Shown: one piece after another, positions 17,736 through 26,870 of the stretch
How the letters are laid out: each line of letters begins with the position of its first letter
How positions within the stretch are numbered: position 1 is the stretch's first letter
Assembly (NCBI GenBank): GCA_018242725.1
Contig: JAFEBI010000022.1
Span: forward strand, 1-64,000
Length of the DNA stretch: 64,000 bases
Origin: Nitrospira sp.
GTDB lineage: Bacteria; Nitrospirota; Nitrospiria; Nitrospirales; Nitrospiraceae
Direction of reading: 5' to 3'
Notes under the pieces: model-generated
What the model was told of the DNA's origin: nothing
Databases searched by the model: none
What the model saw: only the letters and a program-made list of their open reading frames with translations
Translations under genes and position numbers: made by a program

Positions 17736-19073
17736 CTAGGCTGCCAGATCCTCTTCCAATGTTTTCAAAGAGGAACTGATGAAGAATCCTGTCCACTTTG
17801 TCAGATTGAGATAGTCGGAGGTTTCCTGCGAGAGCTCACTTCTCGGGATGCTTCGTGCGATGGAGAGGGTATGGTCCTTGCTGAGATCGGCAATGTGAGG
17901 ATTTGCTTGGTTGATGGTAGGGTCGTAAAGCACAATGAGGGGACGCATACGGGAGTGCAGGTTGATGCTGACGACCAGTCCAACCGAATGATCGTTGAGG
18001 GCCACGACCGTTCCCGGCGGATACACGCTTAGTGTTTGAATAAGTCCAACGACGACCTCTTTTGAGAATTTTGTCTTGGCGTTAGTGTACAGCTTGGACA
18101 AAGTTTCTGTGGGGGTCATGGTCGTGAGAGGATCCGGTGTATTCACCAGGCTTTCATATTCGTCTACCACCGCATGAATCCTGGAGAGAAGCGACAGTTG
18201 ATCGCCCCGTATCCGGGCAGGATAGCCGGATCCATCGACCCGTTCATGGTGGTTTCGAATGATGCTGAGTACATCATCTGGAAGTCCTGGAAATTGGGCC
18301 AGCATGTTGAGCCCAAAATCCACGTGTTGTTGAAACGCTTTTTGATCTTCGATACTCATACTGGCCCAGTTCTGGTGTCGGAGATCAGGGGGGAGGGCCT
18401 GCTCACCGATGTCGTGCAGGAATCCGGCAATTCCGAGTGCGTGCATGGCGTCATGGCCAAGGTCAAATTGACGTCCGACGAGCATGGAGAGTACGGCAAC
18501 GTTCATTGCATGCAGAACACTGAGATCGTCGAGCTCCTGGGCACCCAACAAACTTCCCATGGCGCTCGAGGCGTTGTCACTGACCAGTATTTCTGTCAGC
18601 CCATGGATCATCTGTTTTGCCGCAACCAGACCGGATTCAGATCCGTTCTTGATATCGTTGAGCGCTTGTGAGCTTTCAGCGACGGTCTGCCGATACAGCA
18701 TATTGGCTTGCTGAAGGCTCTCTTTATATTGGACGATTGTTGGAGGAGGAGCAGGAGTATCGCAGCGCACTGTGTCCGGTCCTGTCGTATCAGGGAGGGT
18801 GGGCGCTGCGGTTGTTCTTCCATCGCCACCATTTGGGGAGTTTTGTGAGGCGCCTTGAGAATCGGATAGTGCGGGATGAACGAGGACAGTGTCCAGTCCA
18901 AGGTCACGAATGATGGTCAATTCCTTATCGGATATAATGGTGAAAGTCTTGCTCGCAAACGGATGTCTGAACCACGAACAATTCAGGTCTACATACATGC
19001 CGATTTTGAGGTCGTCGGGTCTCGTCGGGATTGGTCCGTTGGGTTGTGTTTCAGAAGCTTGCGGGTGTGCCAT
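17736..19073 (-). CDS. HD-GYP domain cyclic-di-GMP phosphodiesterase
   Basis: A 445-residue protein. The N-terminal DUF3391-like part (about 20-70: DDLKIGMYVDLNCSWFRHPF) and a low-complexity linker (about 70-112) precede an HD-GYP domain (about 180-340). That domain carries LHDIG (H220, D221), NHHERVDGSGYP (275-285) and RIHAVVDEYESL. The metal-binding residues and GYP are intact, so hydrolysis of c-di-GMP to pGpG or GMP is expected. A C-terminal extension of about 80 residues follows (VYPPGTVVALNDHSVGLVV), as in HD-GYP proteins of this layout. No membrane segment is present, so it is cytoplasmic. It is transcribed alone, convergent with the Sm-like gene. Confidence 0.92.
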   Translation of the reverse strand: MAHPQASETQPNGPIPTRPDDLKIGMYVDLNCSWFRHPFASKTFTIISDKELTIIRDLGLDTVLVHPALSDSQGASQNSPNGGDGRTTAAPTLPDTTGPDTVRCDTPAPPPTIVQYKESLQQANMLYRQTVAESSQALNDIKNGSESGLVAAKQMIHGLTEILVSDNASSAMGSLLGAQELDDLSVLHAMNVAVLSMLVGRQFDLGHDAMHALGIAGFLHDIGEQALPPDLRHQNWASMSIEDQKAFQQHVDFGLNMLAQFPGLPDDVLSIIRNHHERVDGSGYPARIRGDQLSLLSRIHAVVDEYESLVNTPDPLTTMTPTETLSKLYTNAKTKFSKEVVVGLIQTLSVYPPGTVVALNDHSVGLVVSINLHSRMRPLIVLYDPTINQANPHIADLSKDHTLSIARSIPRSELSQETSDYLNLTKWTGFFISSSLKTLEEDLAA

Positions 19074-19367
19074 AGTGTTTGTGGCCAGTCTGGCGTTGTG
19101 ATGTGCAATCCAGGTAACAGTCCGTATTCATTCGGTCATTTTGAAGAATAACTTAAGTCCCACACTCGTGCCACCAATCGCCAGCACATTCTTCTCTGGA
19201 TGGAGAGACTTGCGATGCTATTCCGTGAACACCATAATCTTAGCGAAGAGTGAAAGGGGTTTTCTCGGCATGTGCTTGCCCTCTCGGAATGCCTGAGACA
19301 TACTGAGTCTGAAGTGCAAAGTGGTCTGAGAGCGAAGAGAGGTTCGTATTAGGGACGGGGAGGATAC
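19074..19367. other. divergent intergenic region
   Basis: About 290 bases lie between the HD-GYP gene (minus) and the pyrophosphatase gene (plus). Apart from the GGGGAGG ribosome site before 19368 I see no defined element. Promoters for both genes are expected here but no convincing -35/-10 pair stands out. Confidence 0.4.
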
Positions 19368-20096
19368 ATGAAAGGGCAGAGGGTGAAGACCAGCGGGAAG
19401 ACGACAGAGAGAAGTAATGAAGCGCATGGCGGCAGCGACCCGTTTCAGCGGTTGCTCGGGCTGATGTTCAAGGCGCATCCGTGGCATGGCGTGTCGATCG
19501 GTCAGGAAGCACCGGATGTCGTCATGGCCTATATCGAAATTGTTCCCACGGATACGGTCAAGTATGAAGTCGATAAACGCAGCGGGTTCCTCAAGGTTGA
19601 TCGGCCGCAGCGGTTCTCGAATTGCTGTCCGGTCTACTACGGCCTGATTCCGCAGACCTATTCCGGAGAACAGGTGGCCGGGATCTTTGCCAAGCGAGCC
19701 CGTCGAAAAGGTATGGTCGGGGACGGTGACCCGCTGGACATCTGTGTCTTATCCGAAAAAAGCATTCCGCATAGCGATATTCTCTTAACGGCGCTCCCGA
19801 TCGGTGGGTTGAGTATGGCCGACGGCGGGGAAGCCGACGACAAGATTATCGCCGTCATGCGGGACGACGCGGTGTACGGGGGCTTCACGGACATTTCCCA
19901 ATGCCCGTCGGCACTCATGGATCGTTTGCAACATTATTTTTTGACCTACAAGAGCGCGCCGGGGACGACTCAACATAAAGTGGAAATTACCAGCGTCTAT
20001 GGCCGGGAGGAAGCGCTGAAAGTGATTCGTGCGAGCCATGCCGACTATCGGGCTCAATATCCGGAACTCAGCTCCCTGTGGCCGAAGCAGTTATAA
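19368..20096 (+). CDS. ppa: inorganic pyrophosphatase (family I)
   Basis: A 242-residue protein with GGGGAGG just before the ATG. It carries the family I signature GDGDPLDICVLSE (metal-binding aspartates), EIVPTDTVKYEVDKRSG near the N-terminus, and DDKIIAVMRDD. The first 55 residues or so precede the usual start of bacterial enzymes, so it is longer than the common form of about 175 residues. It hydrolyses pyrophosphate to orthophosphate in the cytoplasm and drives biosynthetic reactions forward. It is followed by a gap of 160 bases and small unknown genes, which suggests separate transcription. Confidence 0.93.
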   Translation: MKGQRVKTSGKTTERSNEAHGGSDPFQRLLGLMFKAHPWHGVSIGQEAPDVVMAYIEIVPTDTVKYEVDKRSGFLKVDRPQRFSNCCPVYYGLIPQTYSGEQVAGIFAKRARRKGMVGDGDPLDICVLSEKSIPHSDILLTALPIGGLSMADGGEADDKIIAVMRDDAVYGGFTDISQCPSALMDRLQHYFLTYKSAPGTTQHKVEITSVYGREEALKVIRASHADYRAQYPELSSLWPKQL

Positions 20097-20258
20097 GTGA
20101 TCTCTTCAGTCCAGCAAGCTGATCGCATCCTCGTATACGCGATCAGCGAACGTGAAAGAGGTGCGGTCACGGCTTGCTGCTGCGTGATGAACTCTGCTGC
20201 CGGTTCTTTCGATTTGCTTCTGCCCATCGCATGATGGTGATAGGCTGTCTATCAGCTT

Positions 20259-20567
20259 ATGCCATCCTCCTCCCTTCACTCGCCAATCGCCGAGACCGCG
20301 CAACAGTCGTTGTTCGATCATCCTCTCTCTGAAGCGGCTGTGGCGGCCTTGTGGCGAGGGCAAGTCATTGATGCGGTCACGCTGGTTCGCAAAGAACAGC
20401 ATATCGATCTCAAGGAAGCGAAAGCGTCTGTTGAGGCCTATCTTTGCAGCCAGCCGGACTTGCGGCGTCGAATCGAGCAAGATCTGGCAGATGCGCGAGC
20501 GGGCCTGCTTCGATGGGCGCTATTTTCCCTGATAGGAGGCGCGGGCCTGCTGTATTTCCTCACATAG
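20259..20567 (+). CDS. small tail-anchored protein with an L7/L12-like segment
   Basis: A 102-residue protein. The middle (VIDAVTLVRKEQHIDLKEAKASVEAYL) resembles the ribosomal L7/L12 C-terminal fold, in which a helix with LKEAK is characteristic. Small proteins with that segment plus a C-terminal TM helix are common, and here one lies at about 83-101 (LLRWALFSLIGGAGLLYFLT). No ribosome role is implied. The next small membrane gene starts 12 bases later, so the two probably form a pair. Function unknown. Confidence 0.7.
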   Translation: MPSSSLHSPIAETAQQSLFDHPLSEAAVAALWRGQVIDAVTLVRKEQHIDLKEAKASVEAYLCSQPDLRRRIEQDLADARAGLLRWALFSLIGGAGLLYFLT

Positions 20568-20579
20568 CGGAGGATCCGT

Positions 20580-20780
20580 ATGGATACAGCCTACATTCTG
20601 CTGGCACTCGTGGGAGCAGCGGCCTCGTTTATGACCTTTTGCCTGATGCGATTCCCTCATATTCGGCGAGCGCGATTTCAGCCGTCCGGTGCGTTTTCGT
20701 TTCTGGCTTCGTTCTCCACCGCCTTCGTCATCTTCTTCGTCTCGGTATTAGCCGTCTACGCTCAAGCGGTTCGGCACTGA
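20580..20780 (+). CDS. small two-TM membrane protein
   Basis: A 66-residue protein with GGAGG about ten bases before its ATG. It has two hydrophobic segments (about 4-22, TAYILLALVGAAASFMTF, and about 42-60, FSFLASFSTAFVIFFVSV) joined by a basic loop (MRFPHIRRARF). I do not recognise the family. It follows the 102-residue gene by 12 bases on the same strand and probably shares its mRNA. Confidence 0.65.
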   Translation: MDTAYILLALVGAAASFMTFCLMRFPHIRRARFQPSGAFSFLASFSTAFVIFFVSVLAVYAQAVRH

Positions 20781-20982
20781 CCGCAAAGTTGGAACAGGAT
20801 AGGATGTCCGGTCCCCATGGATCCGACATCATTCTGACTGTCCAACACCTGCCGATCCTCAGCAGTTCCGAAGAAGCTATGGAATTCTGACCTCCCAAAC
20901 CGGTATGCTTCGTCACGTCACGTACCGGTGTTGTACGAGGTGATTGCTGACGGAGGTCGGCGCCGCGTGAGTATCACGTGTT

Positions 20983-21573
20983 ATGGGAACGGTTGTCGTG
21001 GAGTCTGTCTTGATGGAGCCTGCTGACGGTGAAGGGAACGGATCGATCACCCGTATTCTGTCGGACGATCACCGGCGCCTCGAGCGATTGTTGGCATCGG
21101 CGGTTGCTGACGACGGCCACGTGGAACGGGACTCCTATGATCGCTTTCGAGCCGGATTGCTGCGTCACATCGGGATCGAGGAGAAAATCCTTCTCCCGGC
21201 GGCTCAGCGATTGCGTGGGGGAGAGCCGCTTCCCATCGCGGCAAAGCTTCGGCTCGATCATGGAGCGATTGCAGCCTTACTGATGCCGACTCCCACGTCC
21301 GGTGTTCTGGCGACGCTGCGGGCTATTCTTGAAAACCATAATCTACTCGAGGAAGGCCTTGATGGCCTCTACCACACCTGTGACACCGTCCTACGGGAAG
21401 AGATGGACCAACTGTTGGTTCAACTTCGGGCTGCTCCGAACGTGACAGTGATTCCTTGTTCTGATACTCCGGCCGTCCTGGGTGCCGTTCGTCGGGCGGT
21501 GGAGCGAGCGGGATTCCGACTGTCCGGCGATTCCCCCACAGATGATCAGCCTCCTCTTTTGAACACACTATGA
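20983..21573 (+). CDS. hemerythrin-like (HHE) domain protein
   Basis: A 196-residue protein. The hemerythrin HHE pattern is visible as DDHRRLERLL (about 28-37), GLLRHIGIEEKILLPAAQRL (about 58-78), KLRLDHGAIAALL and ENHNLLEEGLDGLY. His and Glu residues at these sites bind a di-iron centre. These proteins sense or bind oxygen, NO or iron. M11 is an alternative start. RF3 begins 16 bases downstream on the same strand, so the two may be co-transcribed; the C-terminal 50 residues have no assigned domain. Confidence 0.82.
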   Translation: MGTVVVESVLMEPADGEGNGSITRILSDDHRRLERLLASAVADDGHVERDSYDRFRAGLLRHIGIEEKILLPAAQRLRGGEPLPIAAKLRLDHGAIAALLMPTPTSGVLATLRAILENHNLLEEGLDGLYHTCDTVLREEMDQLLVQLRAAPNVTVIPCSDTPAVLGAVRRAVERAGFRLSGDSPTDDQPPLLNTL

Positions 21574-21588
21574 TAGACTCCCGGGTCA

Positions 21589-23196
21589 ATGATGATGACT
21601 GACACGACGATGTTCAGTGAATTGGCGGCAGCAACTCGGCAACGGCGGACCTTTGCTATTATCAGCCATCCGGATGCCGGAAAGACGACGCTGACCGAAA
21701 AACTCTTGCTCTATTCCGGCTTGATCCGCACGGCCGGCATGGTGCGCGGGCGCAAGGGCGGAAAGACGACGGCCTCAGATTGGATGGGGATGGAGCAGGA
21801 ACGCGGCATTTCGATCACCGCGTCGGCGATGCAGTTTCCGTACAAGGGCGCGGTCATTAATTTGCTCGACACGCCCGGCCACCAGGACTTTTCCGAAGAT
21901 ACCTATCGCACCCTGACCGCTGCGGATAGCGCCATCATGGTGATCGACGCGGCTAAAGGGGTGGAAACACAAACCCGCAAGCTCTTTGCCGTGTGCCGCA
22001 TGCGGCGAATTCCGGTCCTGACGTTGATCAACAAAATGGACCTACCGGGGCGTCCGCCCCTGGATCTCATGACGGAGGTGGAGCAGGCGTTGAACATTCA
22101 CGCGAGCGCCGTCAATTGGCCGATTGGGTCGGGCAGCGATTTTGTGGGTATTGTGACCAGGGCTGATAACCGTGTGCGGTTGTTCAGCAAGACCATGCAT
22201 GGTGGAGCAACCAAGGTGGAGACCAATACGTTACCACTTGCGGAGCTGGGCTCACACAGCCGAGTTTCCGAAGAGATGCTGGCGCAGGTTCAGCATGATC
22301 TGGAGCTCTTGGAGATCGCCGGGAACCCATTCACCCGAGAACAATTTCTGCAGGGTGACGTGACCCCGGTGTTTTTCGCCTCGGCGCTCACGAACTTTGG
22401 GATTGAGAGTTTCCTTGATGCCTTCGTGGAACTGGCTCCGAGCCCGAGCGCACGGCTTGCTGACCGGGAGGAGGGGACCGAATGTTCCATTCACCCGATT
22501 GAGGTGCCCTTCAGTGCCTATGTGTTCAAGCTGCAAGCGAATATGAATCCCAAGCATCGTGACAGTACCGCGTTCCTGCGTATCTGTTCTGGCCGATTTG
22601 AGCGAGATATGGTCGTGAAACATCACCGTCTAGGCAAGGACATTCGCTTGGCACGCCCCCATAGCCTGGTGGCACAGGAGCGGAGTACGGTCGAAGAGGC
22701 CTACCCTGGCGATATCATCGGCATCATCAATCCCGGTGTCTTTGCGATCGGCGATACGGTTTCCGCAACCGGTGGCTTCAATTTTAAACCGCTGCCGCAG
22801 TTCCAACCTGAGATCTTCGCGCGCCTGCGACCGACGGATGTCGGGAAACGAAAAGCCTTCGACAAGGGGGTCTCGCAGATGGCGCAGGAAGGGACGGTCC
22901 AGATCATGCGCAGTCTCCATGATCAGGAGATCTTGATTGCCGCGGTGGGCCGGCTGCAGTTCGATGTGCTGCAATATCGGCTTCGCCACGAGTATCGCGT
23001 CGAAACCATTCTCGATGCGTTGCCCTTTAGCTGTAGCGCGTGGCTCGAGGGAGATCCTTCCACCTTCAAATCGCCGTCGGCGTCGATGATGGTGAAAGAT
23101 CAGCGCGATCGCGTCGTCGTCCTCTTTGGTGATCAACTGATGAAGACCATCGCCCGCGATCGAAATCCCGATCATGTCTTGCAGGAAATGGGGTAG
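21589..23196 (+). CDS. prfC: peptide chain release factor 3
   Basis: A 535-residue translational GTPase, close to the usual length. It has P-loop SHPDAGKTTLTEKLL (about 26-40), switch I with ERGISITASAMQF, DTPGHQDFSEDTYRTL (G3) and NKMD (G4). The long C-terminal part contains VPFSAYVFKLQANMNPKHRD and VGRLQFDVLQYRL, both typical of RF3. It binds the ribosome after peptide release and ejects RF1 or RF2. Two ATGs next to each other at 21589 and 21592 leave the exact start ambiguous. It follows the hemerythrin gene closely. Confidence 0.95.
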   Translation: MMMTDTTMFSELAAATRQRRTFAIISHPDAGKTTLTEKLLLYSGLIRTAGMVRGRKGGKTTASDWMGMEQERGISITASAMQFPYKGAVINLLDTPGHQDFSEDTYRTLTAADSAIMVIDAAKGVETQTRKLFAVCRMRRIPVLTLINKMDLPGRPPLDLMTEVEQALNIHASAVNWPIGSGSDFVGIVTRADNRVRLFSKTMHGGATKVETNTLPLAELGSHSRVSEEMLAQVQHDLELLEIAGNPFTREQFLQGDVTPVFFASALTNFGIESFLDAFVELAPSPSARLADREEGTECSIHPIEVPFSAYVFKLQANMNPKHRDSTAFLRICSGRFERDMVVKHHRLGKDIRLARPHSLVAQERSTVEEAYPGDIIGIINPGVFAIGDTVSATGGFNFKPLPQFQPEIFARLRPTDVGKRKAFDKGVSQMAQEGTVQIMRSLHDQEILIAAVGRLQFDVLQYRLRHEYRVETILDALPFSCSAWLEGDPSTFKSPSASMMVKDQRDRVVVLFGDQLMKTIARDRNPDHVLQEMG

Positions 23197-23259
23197 AGAG
23201 AGTCGCAGGTGATTCTCCCGTCCGTGGGTGACTCAGGAGCGCTCGACCAGCTCCACCTC

Positions 23260-23856
23260 TTATTTGCCGATCGATGATTTCATCAAACTGTCGGCCTGCG
23301 GTGGAAGGAAACCGAGGTAGCCTCGGTGCCGCTCGGCCAGCTCCAACACGGTGAACGGCTGGCCATCAACCATCTCGGGAGAAGAAAAAATCTGTCGGAG
23401 ATGGCCGCCACGCTCTCCGACGATGTTGCCGGCAAATACCACGCCTTTTTGTTTCAACCGGGCGACCGCTTGTTCGATATCTTCTACCCGGATGGCGACG
23501 TGGTGGAAGACTTTGTCTCCGAACATGTTCACCCATCCAGGGATGATGCTGGTTTTGCCTCGCTCGTCTGGGTAGGCCTGATCGACGAAAAGACCAGGGT
23601 ACCCACTTTTCCGATAGACCTTCGCGTACCAGTCGTCATACTGCAAGGTTTCATCGTAGGCGTAACCTAATGTCACAAACGGTTCAGCGCCTCGATCGAT
23701 ATCGTGTGTCCTGATGGTGACATGGTCAATGACCGGCATAAACCCGACGCCGGTTTCGTCCAGCATAGTTTTCAGGACGCCGGCCGCCTGGTTATGCTCC
23801 ACATAGTCGGCCACCATTTGTTCCAAGAGATTGTCTAGAGCCTGGGCATCATCCAT
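23260..23856 (-). CDS. VOC-family (glyoxalase-fold) protein
   Basis: A 198-residue protein. The ATG at 23856 is preferred because CGAGGTG lies before it; the frame extends to 23946 without support. It has a helical N-terminus of about 35 residues and then a vicinal oxygen chelate fold: PVIDHVTIRTHDIDRGAEPF, FHHVAIRVEDIEQAVARL and PFTVLELAERHRGYLGF. His and Glu in these strands are typical metal ligands. The second half resembles the iron-binding part of hydroxyphenylpyruvate dioxygenase-like proteins, but the substrate is unknown. It runs opposite to RF3 and ends 63 bases from it. Confidence 0.78.
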   Translation of the reverse strand: MDDAQALDNLLEQMVADYVEHNQAAGVLKTMLDETGVGFMPVIDHVTIRTHDIDRGAEPFVTLGYAYDETLQYDDWYAKVYRKSGYPGLFVDQAYPDERGKTSIIPGWVNMFGDKVFHHVAIRVEDIEQAVARLKQKGVVFAGNIVGERGGHLRQIFSSPEMVDGQPFTVLELAERHRGYLGFLPPQADSLMKSSIGK

Positions 23857-23952
23857 AAAAATCGCACCTCGTTTGGCAAATTGCGGAAAAGCTCGCTTGT
23901 GGGCAACCCTGTAGTTGGAACATTCCGTGCAACACTCATGTCTCACTCACGT

Positions 23953-24190
23953 GAGGATGCTCAAAAGCCCCCGGTTCTCACCCGCCCATCCCTGCACGCC
24001 ACGACGCACATTTCACCGAGCAAGGTCCATTGAGCGAGGAGGTGAGGAGGTACCTACCAAGCTTTACGTGAGCCGCTCGCTTCGATCACACGCGAGCGGA
24101 TAGGTTTTTTGCCTCCAGTGACTCTCTTCATACGTTGAACCTCTGAGCGGTGCAAGAACGCCGCCGGATGATTTTTCCAGCATCCTCCTA
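23953..24190 (-). repeat. stop-codon-abutting dispersed element, copy B (with internal insertion)
   Basis: Read from the ALDH side (minus strand), the element starts at the TAG stop (24190-24188) as TAGGAGGATGC. It aligns base for base over about 55 positions with copy D (CGGCG then CGTTCT), and ends near 23953 with GAGCATCCTC, an imperfect inverted partner of the start. Its middle holds about 110 extra bases including a strong hairpin, so it is longer than copies C (126 bp) and D (127 bp). Confidence 0.75.
24073..24110 (+). terminator. rho-independent terminator-like hairpin on the plus strand
   Basis: A perfect 8-bp stem, CCGCTCGC (24073-24080) with GCGAGCGG (24092-24099), has an 11-base loop. 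A run of six T at 24105-24110 follows on the plus strand. No annotated plus-strand gene lies directly upstream; RF3 ends at 23196. It sits in the inserted part of repeat copy B. Confidence 0.55.
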
Positions 24191-25717
24191 GGAACCGAAC
24201 TTAATGCCCTGGGCCAGCGGCAATTCCGTTCCCCAATTGACCGTATTGGTTTGGCGGCGCATATAGGCCTTCCAGGAATCTGATCCGGCCTCGCGGCCTC
24301 CGCCGGTTTCTTTTTCTCCACCGAACGCGCCGCCGATCTCGGCTCCCGACGTTCCGATATTGACGTTGGCTATCCCGCAGTCGCTCCCCGCGGCGGAAAG
24401 AAATCGCTCGCTCCGACGCACATCGTTGGAGAACAGGGCCGATGACAGTCCCTGCCGGACATCGTTCTGCATTGCGATGGCCTCGTCGATCGTCGTGAAG
24501 GTCATGACGTAGAGAATTGGGGCGAAGGTTTCGCGCTGCACGACCGGCCAATGGTTCTGCGCCCGCACGATCGTCGGTTCGACAAAGTAACCAGGACGAG
24601 TCAGCACACGCCCTCCATAGAGTACCTCTCCACCCTCTTTTTTAATTTCGTCGAGTGCAGCCCGATACCCCTCCACAGCTACCTGGTCGATCAGCGGTCC
24701 CATGAGAACTTCTTTATCCAATGGATTGCCGATCTGGACTTGTGCGTACGCCTTCATCAGTCTGCCGACCAATTCCGCATAGTGTGATTCATGCACGAGC
24801 AGACGCCTTGTCGTCGTACAACGTTGCCCGGCAGTCCCGACCGCGCCAAAGACAATCGCGCGGGTCGCCATGTTGAGATCGGCGGTCTCATCGACAATGA
24901 TGGCATTGTTGCCGCTCAGCTCAAGCAGGGTTCGGCCTAGCCGCTGTCCGACTGCTGCGGCCACTCGGCGACCGACCGGTACCGATCCGGTGAATGAAAT
25001 GAGCGGCACCCGTTCATCTTGCACCATCTGATCAGCCAACGCCGGCTGATCCGTGATGAATAACGAAAAGATACCGGCATAGCCCTGTTGTTGCATCACA
25101 CGATTGCAAATCTGTTGGACGGCCACGGCGCAGAGGGGCGCCTTCGGTGACGGCTTCCAGATCACGGTATCACCGGCGATCGCCGCAATGAATGCATTCC
25201 AAGCCCAAACCGCTACGGGAAAATTGAACGCCGTGATCACGCCGACGGGACCGAGCGGATGCCACTGTTCGCTCATCCGATGAGCTGGACGTTCGGACGG
25301 CATCGTCGCTCCGTAGAGCATGCGTGACTGGCCGACGACAAAGTCTGCCATATCGATCATCTCTTGGACTTCTCCGTCACCCTCGGCTTTGATCTTTCCG
25401 ACTTCCAGGGAGACTAATGTTCCCAACTGATCTTTCTTCTCCCGGATGGCTTGGCCGATCAGCCGAACCACCTCACCGCGCTTGGGAGCCGGGACCATGC
25501 GCCAGGCTTGAAACACCTCAACCGATTCTTTCACAATGCGTTGATAATCATCCAATGAACAGGGATAGACACCGGCGATCTGCTCGCCCGTCGTCGGGTT
25601 GATCGAGGGGAGTAGGGTTCCATCATTGCGACCGGACCACCAGCCGCTGCCGGTACTTCCGCCTGAGTTGACGGCCTGGATGCCAAGATCTCTCAACGCG
25701 GAATGACTCGTGCTCAT
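24188..25717 (-). CDS. ALDH7-type aldehyde dehydrogenase, probable alpha-aminoadipic semialdehyde dehydrogenase
   Basis: A 509-residue NAD-dependent aldehyde dehydrogenase. Landmarks are GPVGVITAFNFPVAVWAWN, WKPSPKAPL (cofactor lysine), ISFTGSVPVGRR, the catalytic glutamate in LELSGNNAIIV and the catalytic cysteine in GTAGQRCTTTRRL, which is characteristic of the ALDH7 (antiquitin/AmaB) family. These enzymes oxidise alpha-aminoadipic semialdehyde to alpha-aminoadipate in lysine breakdown. It overlaps the upstream saccharopine dehydrogenase-like gene by four bases (25714-25717), so both are translated together and belong to one pathway. The TAG stop abuts a dispersed repeat. Confidence in the family is high; that in the substrate comes from context. 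Confidence 0.9.
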   Translation of the reverse strand: MSTSHSALRDLGIQAVNSGGSTGSGWWSGRNDGTLLPSINPTTGEQIAGVYPCSLDDYQRIVKESVEVFQAWRMVPAPKRGEVVRLIGQAIREKKDQLGTLVSLEVGKIKAEGDGEVQEMIDMADFVVGQSRMLYGATMPSERPAHRMSEQWHPLGPVGVITAFNFPVAVWAWNAFIAAIAGDTVIWKPSPKAPLCAVAVQQICNRVMQQQGYAGIFSLFITDQPALADQMVQDERVPLISFTGSVPVGRRVAAAVGQRLGRTLLELSGNNAIIVDETADLNMATRAIVFGAVGTAGQRCTTTRRLLVHESHYAELVGRLMKAYAQVQIGNPLDKEVLMGPLIDQVAVEGYRAALDEIKKEGGEVLYGGRVLTRPGYFVEPTIVRAQNHWPVVQRETFAPILYVMTFTTIDEAIAMQNDVRQGLSSALFSNDVRRSERFLSAAGSDCGIANVNIGTSGAEIGGAFGGEKETGGGREAGSDSWKAYMRRQTNTVNWGTELPLAQGIKFGS

Positions 25718-26802
25718 CGAAAGCAGCCTCCCAATTCATTGTCCAAAAAGCTTCTCAATAAGACGGATTCCTGAGTGATGAATCCATGGTACCGCTCGGG
25801 GTGGCTCAACACAAGGTCCATGACACAGCAGATACTGGACGCGGTCGTCACTTGGATGGCCGACCAGAGCTTGCCCTTGATGCATTGCGGATATACTTTC
25901 TTCACGTAGTTTTCCTCGAAAAATCCGTCCTTGTTCGTGCCGGTGACCGACGCATAGATCAAGACGACATCTTGGAGGGTCTGAGGCACGGCGCGTTCAA
26001 GCACACGCTTCAAGGTATCCCGGTCTTCATTGAGTTTGAGATCTTTCATGAGCAGATGGATCTTGTCGCAGTGGCCGGGGTAGCGGAGCGTCTTATAATT
26101 CATCGTACGGACTTTCCCGGCATAGCTATCGGCCAACGTGCCGAGTCCGCCTGATGTATTGAACGCTTCGTAGAGCAAGCCGTCCAGTTCGATCGTCTCG
26201 TAGCCCTCGAGCGGCTGAAGCGGAACTTTTTTCCCTTCCTCAATCCCGTAACACACATTGCCGTATTCGTTGATCAGTCCGTCCGTCGACCAGGTGAGCG
26301 AATACTTGAGCGCATTGCTGGGATGGACCGGCAGCGCACCGACTCGCATTTTGACGGTATCCAACGTGTCAAAGTGCGTCATAAGCTCATGCGCCACGAT
26401 ACTGATGAACCCTGGAGCCAGACCACATTGCGGCATAAAGGCATGGGTGGCTCCTGCGCTCAAGACTTTGATCTGGCTGGTGACCTCGACGTCTTCCGTG
26501 AGGTCGAAATAATGTACATGGTGAGCCAATGCCAGACCGGCGACCGTGGGGTTACAAAAATACGGAAGACTCGAGAGGACGGCGTCAAACCGGTGGACGG
26601 AGAGGTAGGTGCTGACGGCATCCGGATGTCGTACATCCAGCAGACACGGCGTCACTCGCTCCAACGTGAGACTGTTGACGAGATGGGTCGGCTCCTCCAA
26701 AGTCATGTCGCCGAGATGGACTTCGTACCGTCCGGACTGATTCAGGAGGCACGCGATGAGGGAACCGATTTTTCCGGCCCCGAGCACGAGCACACGATTC
26801 AT
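25714..26802 (-). CDS. saccharopine dehydrogenase-like enzyme (Lys9 type)
   Basis: A 362-residue Rossmann-fold protein. It begins with a dinucleotide-binding motif (VLVLGAGKIGSLIA) and contains CGLAPGFISIVAHEL, GLINEYGNVCYG and NYKTLRYPGHCDKI, which are hallmarks of the saccharopine dehydrogenase family. In the saccharopine route it would oxidise saccharopine to glutamate and alpha-aminoadipic semialdehyde, the substrate of the ALDH encoded next with a four-base overlap. No lysine-ketoglutarate reductase is visible in this window. Family assignment is firm; the reaction is inferred from the gene pair. Confidence 0.85.
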   Translation of the reverse strand: MNRVLVLGAGKIGSLIACLLNQSGRYEVHLGDMTLEEPTHLVNSLTLERVTPCLLDVRHPDAVSTYLSVHRFDAVLSSLPYFCNPTVAGLALAHHVHYFDLTEDVEVTSQIKVLSAGATHAFMPQCGLAPGFISIVAHELMTHFDTLDTVKMRVGALPVHPSNALKYSLTWSTDGLINEYGNVCYGIEEGKKVPLQPLEGYETIELDGLLYEAFNTSGGLGTLADSYAGKVRTMNYKTLRYPGHCDKIHLLMKDLKLNEDRDTLKRVLERAVPQTLQDVVLIYASVTGTNKDGFFEENYVKKVYPQCIKGKLWSAIQVTTASSICCVMDLVLSHPERYHGFITQESVLLRSFLDNELGGCFR

Positions 26803-26870
26803 GATGGTGCATTATACTCCACCGTCATGTTCTGGCCACGTGGTTTGAAAATTAACGCAACGACCCGTCG

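Noticed and set aside
20890-20935. ACCGGTA/TACCGGT inverted repeat before the hemerythrin gene
   Set aside because: A seven-base stem with a long loop and no T-run; this is common by chance.
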